The notes under the pieces: model-generated
Databases searched by the model: none
What the model was told of the DNA's origin: nothing
Seen by the model: only the letters and a program-made list of their open reading frames with translations
DNA from: Salibacter halophilus
GTDB lineage: Bacteria; Bacteroidota; Bacteroidia; Flavobacteriales_G; Salibacteraceae
Reading direction: 5' to 3'
NCBI RefSeq assembly: GCF_008806325.1
Contig: NZ_WACR01000005.1
Span: 234,028-298,027, forward strand
Length of the DNA: 64,000 nucleotides
Shown: piece by piece, positions 17,587 to 24,810 of the stretch
How the letters are laid out: each line of letters begins with the position of its first letter
Numbering within the stretch: position 1 is the stretch's first letter
Position numbers and translations under genes: made by a program

Positions 17587-17776
17587 CTTCCTCGCCCTCG
17601 AAGTTGATTACGTCACCCTTGCGTAATTTCCTTCTTTTGCGAAGTTCAACTTCACCGTTAACAGTTACCAGTCCGTCAGCTACAACAAGCTTTGCTTCAC
17701 CGCCTGATGCGACTAAATTGACAATTTTTAAAACTTTTATCAACTCGATATAATCGTCTTGTAGTGTAAACTCCAT
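17573..17776 (-). CDS. Small S4-domain RNA-binding protein
   Basis: A 67-aa protein consisting almost entirely of one S4 domain: the helix YIELIKVLKIVNLV, then GGEAKLVVADGLVTVNGE and RKRRKLRKGDVI. It matches the YbcJ/YaaA-like single-S4 family, which binds structured RNA. Two promoters face away from each other in the short gap to the DUF2797 gene. Its 3' end overlaps the C1 peptidase 3' end by 14 bases, so the two transcripts are antisense there. Confidence 0.85.
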   Translation of the reverse strand: MEFTLQDDYIELIKVLKIVNLVASGGEAKLVVADGLVTVNGEVELRKRRKLRKGDVINFEGEEVTIV

Positions 17777-17795
17777 GACGCAAAACTAAGCACAA

Positions 17796-18593
17796 ATGGA
17801 ATTGAGCGGAAATCTTCACAAAATGCCTGTCAAACTTCTCGATGGAAAGGCGCATTACACTCTTGAACTAAATGATGAAAAAGGAGACCTCAACGGGGCT
17901 CTTGGCGAAAAAATCAACCTGCATTTCACCGGACAAATCAACTGTGTCAATTGTGGGAGGAAAATCAAGAAAACATTTGGACAGGGCTTTTGTTTCCCTT
18001 GTTTTAGGGATGCTCCACAGGCATCAGAATGCATCATTCATCCTGAACGCTGCCGGGGACATTTGGGTGAAGGCCGCGATCCCGAGTGGGAACAAAAACA
18101 TCACGTACAGCCTCACTTCGTTTACCTCGCGGTATCGAGCGGATTAAAAGTTGGTATAACACGAGAAACTCAGATCCCAACCAGATGGATCGATCAGGGT
18201 GCCAGAGCCGGAATCATATTAGCCAAAACGACAAACCGCTACGAAGCCGGAGTTATTGAAGTGGCTCTAAAAGAACACTTTGCCGATAAAACATCCTGGC
18301 AAAGGATGCTAAAAGGTGATATCAAAGACGTTGATCTGCTCGAAGAAAAAGAAAAAGCAAGGAAGTTCATCCCTGATGAAATGTCTGATTTTTTCTACGA
18401 TGAAAATGATATTATCTCGATAGAATATCCATTGCTCGAATCACCTGATAAAGTAAAAAGCGTGAAATTCGATAAAGAGCCAACAATCAGCGGAACGCTT
18501 ACCGGAATTAAAGGTCAGTATTTAATTTTGGACAATAAGTTCGTTACCAATATCCGTAACCAAAGCGGTTATTTTGTTGAAGTTGAAGTGTAA
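17796..18593 (+). CDS. DUF2797 domain-containing protein
   Basis: A 265-aa cytoplasmic protein. A four-cysteine zinc site is likely from CVNCGRK, GFCFPCF, then C and C around residues 77-86. It is followed by a segment FVYLAVSSGLKVGITRETQIPTRW (shown here only as its start FVYLAVSSG and end PTRWIDQGA), which recalls the GIY-YIG nuclease core with a conserved Arg. DUF2797 proteins are thought to be nucleic-acid related but are uncharacterised. It is convergent with DUF493, whose stop follows directly after this gene's stop. Confidence 0.82.
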   Translation: MELSGNLHKMPVKLLDGKAHYTLELNDEKGDLNGALGEKINLHFTGQINCVNCGRKIKKTFGQGFCFPCFRDAPQASECIIHPERCRGHLGEGRDPEWEQKHHVQPHFVYLAVSSGLKVGITRETQIPTRWIDQGARAGIILAKTTNRYEAGVIEVALKEHFADKTSWQRMLKGDIKDVDLLEEKEKARKFIPDEMSDFFYDENDIISIEYPLLESPDKVKSVKFDKEPTISGTLTGIKGQYLILDNKFVTNIRNQSGYFVEVEV

Positions 18594-18875
18594 TTAAAGT
18601 GAAATAATCCCTTCGATAGACTCAGCTTCGCGGTAACGCTCTATAACTTTGTCAGCACTCAGCATCATTTCTTTTGCTGTAACACTCACAAAATTGCCAT
18701 TTCTACTTTCTCGTATAGCTATTTGAGCCTCAGATCCAAAAAGCGCTTCAACCTGAGCGTGAAGCTTATTATCGTTAGGAACGATAAACTTGAACATATA
18801 AACTGAAGGAAACTTGTGTTGCTTCTTGAGCTTCTTTTTCAAATCCTTGTAAAACGCCTCTTTATCTTTTTGCAT
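18594..18875 (-). CDS. DUF493 family protein
   Basis: A 93-aa protein of the YbeD/DUF493 family, a small ferredoxin-like ACT-type fold. Visible are FPSVYMFKFIVPN, then NGNFVSVTAKEMMLSADKV, the typical family core. In proteobacteria the gene sits next to lipB; not here. Function unknown. It abuts the convergent DUF2797 gene without a gap. Confidence 0.87.
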   Translation of the reverse strand: MQKDKEAFYKDLKKKLKKQHKFPSVYMFKFIVPNDNKLHAQVEALFGSEAQIAIRESRNGNFVSVTAKEMMLSADKVIERYREAESIEGIISL

Positions 18876-18973
18876 ACGTTTTATTACGAATGGTTTTAAA
18901 ATTGGTTTGGCTGTGCAAGAATAATGAATCTGCTCAAAACGCTGTGTTTAATACCACAATTTCCAAAAGTTCT

Positions 18974-18981
18974 TACTTTTA
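18974..18981 (+). promoter_or_regulatory. Probable -7 box of the nhaC-family gene
   Basis: TACTTTTA ends only 5 bases before the chosen ATG at 18987, so the mRNA would be leaderless or nearly so. The same octamer precedes the sRNA candidate (580) and the small membrane protein gene (58539). Confidence 0.35.
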
Positions 18982-18986
18982 TCGCC

Positions 18987-20873
18987 ATGCGAAAAATTTT
19001 GAATGTCCTCATTCTTCTTTTTATTACGGTCAGAGCCTTTAGCCAGCCAGATTTCTCCGTAGAAAAACCGGAGGTGATTATTGAAGGTGTTCCTACTGAA
19101 ATCAGTCTGCATTTTGATGACTTACCCACTTCAAATACGGTTCTGATCAACGGATCTAAATACACTATCAATTCAAATGAAAAAACCGCTGTTGTAGAAC
19201 ACAAGTTCTCCTCTGATGACGAACAATTATCAGTTCAGGCAGGCACTACAACTAAAACATCCCCTATCAACCCTATTTCGCTTTGGCTGAGTATTGTTCC
19301 TCCTCTACTCGCTATTCTAATGGCACTGATTTTTCGCGAAGTACTCACCTCGCTTTTCCTGGGGATTTTTACCGGTACAGCTATCATCGGTTACCACAAT
19401 GACGGTTTGGCCGGAATTGGATCAGGGTTTCTCTCCATTTTTGATGAATATGTTATTGGCGCTCTAAACTCATGGGATCACTTAGCGGTGATTTTGTTTT
19501 CCATGACAATTGGAGCTGTTGTAACTGTCATTTCTAAAAATGGCGGAATGCAGGGAGTTGTGAACAGGATCTCAAAAAAAGCCAAAACAGCAAAAGGCGG
19601 ACAACTAGCAACATATATCCTGGGAATTTCAATATTCTTTGATGACTATGCCAATACATTGGTTGTGGGAAATACGATGCGAGCCGTGACCGACAAGCTA
19701 AAAGTGAGTCGCGAAAAGCTGGCATATCTCGTAGATTCAACAGCAGCACCAATTGCGGCAGTAGCTTTTGTCACAACATGGATTGGAGCTGAGCTGGGAT
19801 ATATTCAGGATGGTGTGAATACAATTCCGCAACTGAGCGAAGGAGCTTACAGTATATTTCTCAATTCGTTGAGCTATTCCTTTTACCCGATTTTCACTCT
19901 CGTATTTGTGTTGATGCTCATCTTGTTCCAGCGTGATTTTGGTCCCATGCTCAAAGCCGAAAACAAAGCACGCAAGACAGGTGAGGTATTAAGCGAAAGC
20001 TCCAATATGGCGAACTCTGAACTCGAGGAGTTTGAACGAAAAGAAGGAATCCCGATGCGACCCATAAATGCGATAATTCCGGTTCTGATTATTGTGTTGG
20101 GAACCATCATCGGGTTGTTTTACACAGGGTGGGATTCTCAAATTTGGCAAGATGAAAGTTTGGGGTTAACTAGAAAGTTGTCATACATAATTGGGCAAAG
20201 TGACAGTTACACTTCATTGCTTTGGTCCTCACTAACCGGGCTTGTTGTATCGATTCTCATGACTATAGGACAGCGCCTTTTATCCTTACAGGAAGTTATG
20301 GACTCTGTTGTGGGAGGTTACAAAAGCATGATCACAGCGATGATGATTTTGACGCTGGCGTGGAGTTTAGCCCAAATCACTCAGGACATGCATACAGCAG
20401 CCTTTTTAAAGCAATTGTGGTCACCAGAATTATCACCGGTTTTTATTCCGTCTATTACGTTTTTGTTAGCTGCTCTTGTGGCTTTTTCAACCGGCTCTTC
20501 CTGGGGAACAATGGCTATTTTGTATCCGCTCCTTTTACCGGCAACTTACCAAATTGCTGCCAGTGCAGGATTTGAGCATGGAGAAATAATGCCTCTTTTC
20601 TATAATGTTGTTTCGTGTATTTTAGCTGGATCAGTATTGGGCGATCATTGTTCACCGATATCAGATACAACCATTTTGAGTTCACTCTCTGCTGATTGTC
20701 ATCATATTGATCACGTTAGGACTCAGCTTCCATATGCATTGAGTGTTGGTGGTGTGGCAATATTTTTTGGAACGCTCCCCGCAGCATTCGGAATACCATC
20801 ATGGATTTTGTTCCCTGTGGGCATCGGAATGTTGGTTCTGATCGTGAGATACCTTGGTAAAAGCTCAGTATAA
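18987..20873 (+). CDS. NhaC family Na+/H+ antiporter with N-terminal exported domain
   Basis: A 628-aa secondary transporter. After a signal-peptide-like segment (MRKILNVLILLFITVRAFSQ) comes a beta-rich domain of about 70 residues (about 20-95) that would lie in the periplasm, then 11-12 membrane helices. NhaC-type signatures are the helix with FFDDYANTLVVG, AAPIAAVAFVTTW and the C-terminal FSTGSSWGTMAILYP and GDHCSPISDTT. The substrate is probably Na+/H+, but close relatives exchange organic ions. I start at 18987; an upstream ATG at 18924 would add 21 residues with no family support. Confidence 0.87.
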   Translation: MRKILNVLILLFITVRAFSQPDFSVEKPEVIIEGVPTEISLHFDDLPTSNTVLINGSKYTINSNEKTAVVEHKFSSDDEQLSVQAGTTTKTSPINPISLWLSIVPPLLAILMALIFREVLTSLFLGIFTGTAIIGYHNDGLAGIGSGFLSIFDEYVIGALNSWDHLAVILFSMTIGAVVTVISKNGGMQGVVNRISKKAKTAKGGQLATYILGISIFFDDYANTLVVGNTMRAVTDKLKVSREKLAYLVDSTAAPIAAVAFVTTWIGAELGYIQDGVNTIPQLSEGAYSIFLNSLSYSFYPIFTLVFVLMLILFQRDFGPMLKAENKARKTGEVLSESSNMANSELEEFERKEGIPMRPINAIIPVLIIVLGTIIGLFYTGWDSQIWQDESLGLTRKLSYIIGQSDSYTSLLWSSLTGLVVSILMTIGQRLLSLQEVMDSVVGGYKSMITAMMILTLAWSLAQITQDMHTAAFLKQLWSPELSPVFIPSITFLLAALVAFSTGSSWGTMAILYPLLLPATYQIAASAGFEHGEIMPLFYNVVSCILAGSVLGDHCSPISDTTILSSLSADCHHIDHVRTQLPYALSVGGVAIFFGTLPAAFGIPSWILFPVGIGMLVLIVRYLGKSSV

Positions 20874-20900
20874 AAAAAGCCTCGCCATTTTTGACGAGGC
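20872..20900 (-). terminator. Intrinsic terminator of the dps operon
   Basis: GCCTCG (20879-20884) pairs with CGAGGC (20895-20900). The run of seven A (20872-20878) gives a T-tail only on the minus strand, so it ends the leftward dps transcript. On the plus strand no T-run follows. Confidence 0.7.
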
Positions 20901-20939
20901 CTCACTAAACCTAACCCTAAATCAACTGAACTATGAAAT

Positions 20940-21242
20940 TTATTTTTCTTCAAGCTTTTGTATAAGCTTGCTAACTGCTGTCTCTTCCTTTGGGTTATAA
21001 GTATCAACAACAACACCTAGCTTTTTGTTTTGATTTGAGATTGCATATACCACAGACATATCTGCCGGATTTGTCATTCCCTCAAATCTATGATGTTCAT
21101 CTATTTGCAATTCATCACTATCTATTCTTGTGTTATTGTCTTCAACAGTAAGATCTTCGTGAATTTTCAATTCATCTTTGTATCCTCTTTTGTTGAGTTC
21201 TTGAATAGCTTCAACTAGCGTGTTGTATTGATTATTTGACAT
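20940..21242 (-). CDS. Small conserved protein (often labelled phosphoribosylpyrophosphate synthetase)
   Basis: A 100-aa protein with YNTLVEAIQELNKRGY, a middle segment IDEHHRFEGMTNPADMSVVYAI and a final GVVVDTYNP. This pattern belongs to a small Bacteroidota family frequently called phosphoribosylpyrophosphate synthetase in databases, but it has none of the PRPP-synthase domains or length (over 300 aa), so that name is almost certainly wrong. It is the last gene of a leftward run with the coiled-coil protein and Dps. Confidence 0.75.
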   Translation of the reverse strand: MSNNQYNTLVEAIQELNKRGYKDELKIHEDLTVEDNNTRIDSDELQIDEHHRFEGMTNPADMSVVYAISNQNKKLGVVVDTYNPKEETAVSKLIQKLEEK

Positions 21243-21251
21243 ACAGTTATT

Positions 21252-21689
21252 TTATTTTTGGTCAGAACTCAAATAAGTTCTGTACGATTTATCTAATGAT
21301 TCGAGATTTTTCCTGGTTATGGTAAGATCCTCCTTGTCGTGAGAACGTAACTGATCTTTTTCTGTCACAAGTAAATCTTTGTATTCGATCAACTTAGCTC
21401 GTTTAACTTCTAACTTTTCGAGCTCAGTTTCTCCAGCAACATTCATTTTTTCATCAATATCAGCAACTTTGGTGTCGATAGCATTGATTTTGTCATCGAT
21501 CGATTTATTGATATCAGATTTTGTGCTGAGCGTTGCCTGTTCAGTTTGTTCTGGTATAATATCAGCTTCTTCTTCTACCATTAAACCTAGACTGGCAATT
21601 ACTGCTGATAGTATTACCGTACCAAATAGCACGCTTAAAGATTTTCTTACTTTACGTCCTCTTCCCTTCTTTGTCTCTTCACTTACCAT
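21252..21689 (-). CDS. Membrane-anchored coiled-coil protein
   Basis: A 145-aa protein I do not recognise. A basic N-terminus (KKGRGRKVRK) precedes a single membrane helix (about 17-37: SLSVLFGTVILSAVIASLGL), then an acidic linker and a long Lys/Glu/Asp-rich coiled coil (about 60-140). The topology predicts a cytoplasmic basic tip and periplasmic coils. It sits between Dps and the small protein in the same direction; a role in envelope stress is only an inference from context. Confidence 0.65.
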   Translation of the reverse strand: MVSEETKKGRGRKVRKSLSVLFGTVILSAVIASLGLMVEEEADIIPEQTEQATLSTKSDINKSIDDKINAIDTKVADIDEKMNVAGETELEKLEVKRAKLIEYKDLLVTEKDQLRSHDKEDLTITRKNLESLDKSYRTYLSSDQK

Positions 21690-21718
21690 AAATCCTCCGT
21701 TCTTTAAAATTCTATTAA

Positions 21719-22255
21719 TTACTTTTCAAGCATACTTCTCAACATCCATGAAGTTTTTTCGTGGAAATCAAGTCTTTCAGTAATAAGATCAATTGTTGCT
21801 TCATCGCTGGCGTTATCAGCCGGTTCTAATGCTTTTCTCAATGAACGTGTTACCGTTTCATGAGCTTCTAATAAATCTGCCACCATCTCCATCTGACTTA
21901 GGTTACTGTTTGGAATATTTACAGATGTCATGTCATTAAATTCTGACATTGTACCTGGCGACTTAAATCCTAATGCTCTAATTCTTTCTGCAATTTCATC
22001 AACTGCATCAAAAATGTCTTCATAATGTTCTTCAGTCATTAAATGTATATCTCTGAATAAAGAACCCTGAACATTCCAGTGATAATTTTGGGTCATTAAC
22101 ATTAAGCAGTATGTATCGGCTAATACTTTACCCATTGCGTTAGCAATTTCACTTCTATGTTCTTTAGACATTCCAGTATTTACTTTCAAAGTCATTGGAC
22201 TTGGACTATCAACATTCATCTCTTCTAATTCTACTGTTTTACTCTTCGTACTCAT
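21719..22255 (-). CDS. dps: Dps family DNA-binding/ferritin-like protein
   Basis: A 178-aa Dps: a 12-subunit shell that oxidises Fe(II) with H2O2, stores iron and protects DNA. The ferroxidase signature is complete: HWNVQG (about residue 61), then FRDIHLMTEEHYEDIFDAVD and EIAERI. A 30-residue N-terminal extension (STKSKTVELEEM...) has several lysines but is not strongly basic. It is the first gene of the leftward run and divergent from ytxH. The two divergent promoter regions share ATTGAATTTG (minus strand at 22304-22313). Confidence 0.93.
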   Translation of the reverse strand: MSTKSKTVELEEMNVDSPSPMTLKVNTGMSKEHRSEIANAMGKVLADTYCLMLMTQNYHWNVQGSLFRDIHLMTEEHYEDIFDAVDEIAERIRALGFKSPGTMSEFNDMTSVNIPNSNLSQMEMVADLLEAHETVTRSLRKALEPADNASDEATIDLITERLDFHEKTSWMLRSMLEK

Positions 22256-22547
22256 AAATCATTCTCTTTTAAATTCGCCCCATTAAGTGAAAGAACTATT
22301 CCACAAATTCAATAAAAACAATACATTAACATCATTTACAGACACTTAAAGGCATATCAAGTTAAATTAACAAAGTAACAATCTCAAAATACCGTGGTAT
22401 TTATTACACACCTTCTAGAATTATCGTGTGAAAAAAGAAACACTTATTTTGTCATCCCCATATGTATGTCATATATATAGGTATGGCATGAAACTTCCTT
22501 AGTATAAATTGAATTTGTATTTTTAACCATTAAAAGATTTAAACATT
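22256..22547. other. Divergent dps/ytxH control region
   Basis: A 292-bp gap between divergent stress genes. Both sides carry ATTGAATTTG, a near match to the -7 box (minus at 22304-22313, 49 bases before dps; plus at 22508-22517, 31 bases before ytxH). In the middle is the palindrome AAATACCGTGGTATTT (22387-22402, 7-bp arms, 2-bp spacer), and CCATA/TATGG flank 22458-22486. Confidence 0.5.
22387..22402. promoter_or_regulatory. Palindromic operator candidate
   Basis: AAATACC-GT-GGTATTT is a perfect inverted repeat, 85 bases from each divergent promoter candidate. It could be a dimeric regulator site controlling dps and ytxH together. Confidence 0.4.
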
Positions 22548-22784
22548 ATGAGTAGATCAACAGATATTTTAATTTCAGGAATTGCAGGATTAGCAGTAGG
22601 ATTTACAGCAGGTATTTTACTAGCTCCTCAAAGTGGTAAAGAAACTCGTGATCAAATCAGTCATAAAGTTGATGATTTGGTAAAGGAGCTTGATTCACTA
22701 AAAGATAAAACTGCAGAGATGGCCAAAAATGCTACCAATTCTGCTAACGAAACAGCAAAAAAAGAAGCTGAAGTAAAATCATAA
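22548..22784 (+). CDS. YtxH domain-containing protein
   Basis: A 78-aa protein. The N-terminal membrane segment ISGIAGLAVGFTAGILLAPQSGKETR is the YtxH signature (glycine-rich helix followed by LLAPxSGxxTR), then a Lys/Glu/Asp coiled-coil tail. YtxH proteins are general-stress proteins in several phyla, function unclear. It is the first of three tightly spaced genes (ytxH, holin-like, coiled-coil). Its stop is three bases before the next start. Confidence 0.88.
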   Translation: MSRSTDILISGIAGLAVGFTAGILLAPQSGKETRDQISHKVDDLVKELDSLKDKTAEMAKNATNSANETAKKEAEVKS

Positions 22785-22787
22785 TCA

Positions 22788-23141
22788 ATGATGGAAGATA
22801 TTAAAGAGGATTTGAATTCCTTGAAATCTGAAGCTACTGAATATGCGAAGCTTCGATATGATCTTCTTCAATTGAAGACTATCGATCTCGCATCTAATAC
22901 GGGGGCTCGCTTAATGGCGGCCTTCTTTTTAGCTTTAGTTTGTTTGGGAATTCTAATTTTTTCAGGCTTTGGGTTAGCCTTTTATTTGGGCTCAGTGTTT
23001 GATAATTACTCTATTGGTTTTTTTATTGTAACCGGTATTATTCTGGTTCTGACCATTATTGGAGTAATCTTCAACGAAGCATTAGTTATTAAACCTTTTA
23101 GAAGATTGTTATTGAGATGGATCATCAAGAAGAAAAAATAA
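22788..23141 (+). CDS. Phage-holin-like (holin superfamily III) membrane protein
   Basis: A 117-aa protein. A cytoplasmic helical N-terminus (EYAKLRYDLLQLKTIDLAS) is followed by two membrane helices (about 42-64 and 74-96) and a basic C-terminus. It fits the chromosomal phage_holin_3_6/Actinobacterial-holin X type family, which is usually chromosomal and not part of a prophage. It overlaps the next gene by 25 bases. It includes a GGHTCTGACC core at 23045. Confidence 0.8.
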   Translation: MMEDIKEDLNSLKSEATEYAKLRYDLLQLKTIDLASNTGARLMAAFFLALVCLGILIFSGFGLAFYLGSVFDNYSIGFFIVTGIILVLTIIGVIFNEALVIKPFRRLLLRWIIKKKK

Positions 23142-23434
23142 ATGCTCAATTATCGCAAATTCGTGATTATCATGATTTAGAAATTATGATTCACGAAAAA
23201 GAGCAATTACTAAAGCTCAAAGAACAGCAACTTAAACTGAGACGAGATTTAGTGTATGCAAGAGTAGAACAGAAATACGGAATATCTTCTAATCGATTTG
23301 ATGGATTTAAATTGATAAGGGGATTAATATCGAATTTGCTGGAAGCAAAACCAGAGTTAAAAAATTCCTCATTCGTCCCTTTCCTATCCAAAGCCTTAAA
23401 GATTGTTCCGGCAGTTGCTAAGATGTTTCGTTAA
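23117..23434 (+). CDS. Coiled-coil protein of the ytxH/holin operon
   Basis: A 105-aa protein I cannot assign by fold. It has a Glu/Lys/Gln coiled coil (about 10-45: HEKEQLLKLKEQQLKLRRDL) and a hydrophobic-helical C-terminal half (GLISNLLEAKPELKN, VPFLSKALKIVPAVAKMF). It overlaps the holin-like gene by 25 bases, so the products are probably translated together. Three-gene sets of this kind are common in Flavobacteria. Its 3' end overlaps the convergent kinase by 4 bases. Confidence 0.7.
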   Translation: MDHQEEKINAQLSQIRDYHDLEIMIHEKEQLLKLKEQQLKLRRDLVYARVEQKYGISSNRFDGFKLIRGLISNLLEAKPELKNSSFVPFLSKALKIVPAVAKMFR

Positions 23435-24810
23435 CACGAATCTAATTTGAGGTAACAATAAAATGTAGTCCCTTCTCCAGGTTTACTTTTAACGTGAATC
23501 CTGGAGTCGTGGGCTTTTATTATGTTCAGGGAACTGGTAAGTCCCAGGCCCATTCCGCCACGCTTACCTGTTTGAAACGGATCGTATATTCGTTCGAGTT
23601 CTTCCTCATTCATTCCTTTCCCGTTATCACGGATACTCACTACAGCATTCCCTTCATTTTCCCAAATGCTCAACCAAACTTCACCACTATTTGTTGGAAC
23701 TGCTTCTGTAGCGTTGATCACTATATTGGTGAGAGCCATAACCATTTTGTGGTAGTCAATACAAACAGTTTTATCGCGTAATGAATTACGCTTGTGAAAT
23801 TTGACATTCGTCAATTCAAACCGATCCTTAGTAGATTCCTCAACAGCTTTGATGAGATCATTCGTAACGACTTCCTTCAACTGAATAGAAGTTGGCTTGG
23901 TAGATTGAAGAATTTCGTTGATGAGGTTGTTGATTCTTTTTGAGTTTCTACTGATGATATCGAAATACAAATCTGCCTCTTCAGAAATTGATTTTTCATT
24001 CTCCTTTAAATGATCGAGAGCCAAATCAATATTGGTGAGCGGATTCCTCACTTCATGTGCAATACTTCTTGATATCCTTGAAGTAAGTAACATCTTTTCA
24101 TCTCTTAAATTTTCTTTGTCTGCTTCAAGTTCACTTGTAACGTCCTGTGAAATCATCAATGAGGATAACACTCTTCCATTGTCATCGAGAACTGGTATGA
24201 ACTCGATCTTAAACTGGACGTTTTTGATTTTTTTGTAAAGCTTGACTTCCTCTCCCTCCCATGTTCGCTTGAGGTAACCTTCTATCTCTGAAAGTTTATT
24301 CGGTGGTAATATTTCGCTCAACTGTTTACCTTCTAACTTAGTCCTTGAGCAATCAAACGCTTTTAATCCGGGACCCTGAGAAACAGCAATATCCATCGTG
24401 TTTTGAAAAAGCACAAAGAATGTTTTGGGAATATGCTCAGCAAGTGAACGCAATTGTTTCTCTTTTTCCTTTACAGTTTCGAGGTTTACTTCTTCTCTTG
24501 TTGTGGGAGTGATAACAGATATTGTAGAGTTATCGAGTTTGCTCTCACGCATTGTACACCATACTTGCCTACCTGATTTTGGCTTTATGGTAATTAGCTT
24601 TTGGTTCTGACCATAACTAACAGAACCTCTATTCGATTTTATTAAGTTTTTAATTGACAGGTTTTGCAGTTCATCAACTCCATAGCCAAAGACATCAGCA
24701 AAAGATTGGTTGACAACTTCAATTTTTTGATCTCTGTGAACCAGAACAGGAATTGGCAGGTGTTTATATGCTTCAAAAAAAACGTCTCTATCCTTATCTT
24801 TCATACTCAT
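23431..24810 (-). CDS. Cytoplasmic PAS sensor histidine kinase (NtrB-like)
   Basis: A 459-aa kinase without membrane helices. Two PAS domains (about 12-85 and 100-215) lead to HisKA with SIAHEVRNPLTNID (about residue 250) and HATPase_c (TNIVINATEAV, DNGKGM, GGMGLGLT). Its start codon overlaps the stop of the upstream sigma-54 activator gene (TAATG type), so they are translationally coupled and a cognate pair is likely. The signal is probably cytosolic. Confidence 0.92.
   Translation of the reverse strand: MSMKDKDRDVFFEAYKHLPIPVLVHRDQKIEVVNQSFADVFGYGVDELQNLSIKNLIKSNRGSVSYGQNQKLITIKPKSGRQVWCTMRESKLDNSTISVITPTTREEVNLETVKEKEKQLRSLAEHIPKTFFVLFQNTMDIAVSQGPGLKAFDCSRTKLEGKQLSEILPPNKLSEIEGYLKRTWEGEEVKLYKKIKNVQFKIEFIPVLDDNGRVLSSLMISQDVTSELEADKENLRDEKMLLTSRISRSIAHEVRNPLTNIDLALDHLKENEKSISEEADLYFDIISRNSKRINNLINEILQSTKPTSIQLKEVVTNDLIKAVEESTKDRFELTNVKFHKRNSLRDKTVCIDYHKMVMALTNIVINATEAVPTNSGEVWLSIWENEGNAVVSIRDNGKGMNEEELERIYDPFQTGKRGGMGLGLTSSLNIIKAHDSRIHVKSKPGEGTTFYCYLKLDSC

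Noticed and set aside
20940..21242. Phosphoribosylpyrophosphate synthetase
   Set aside because: The protein is only 100 aa and lacks all PRPP-synthetase motifs.
22440..22547. Sigma-54 promoter upstream of ytxH
   Set aside because: No GG-N10-GC pair with TGGCA-TTGC character is present; only a partial TGGCAT is seen.
22788..23141. Holin-like gene as a sign of a prophage
   Set aside because: No capsid, terminase, tail or lysis genes are nearby, and this holin-superfamily protein sits with ytxH in a typical chromosomal stress set.
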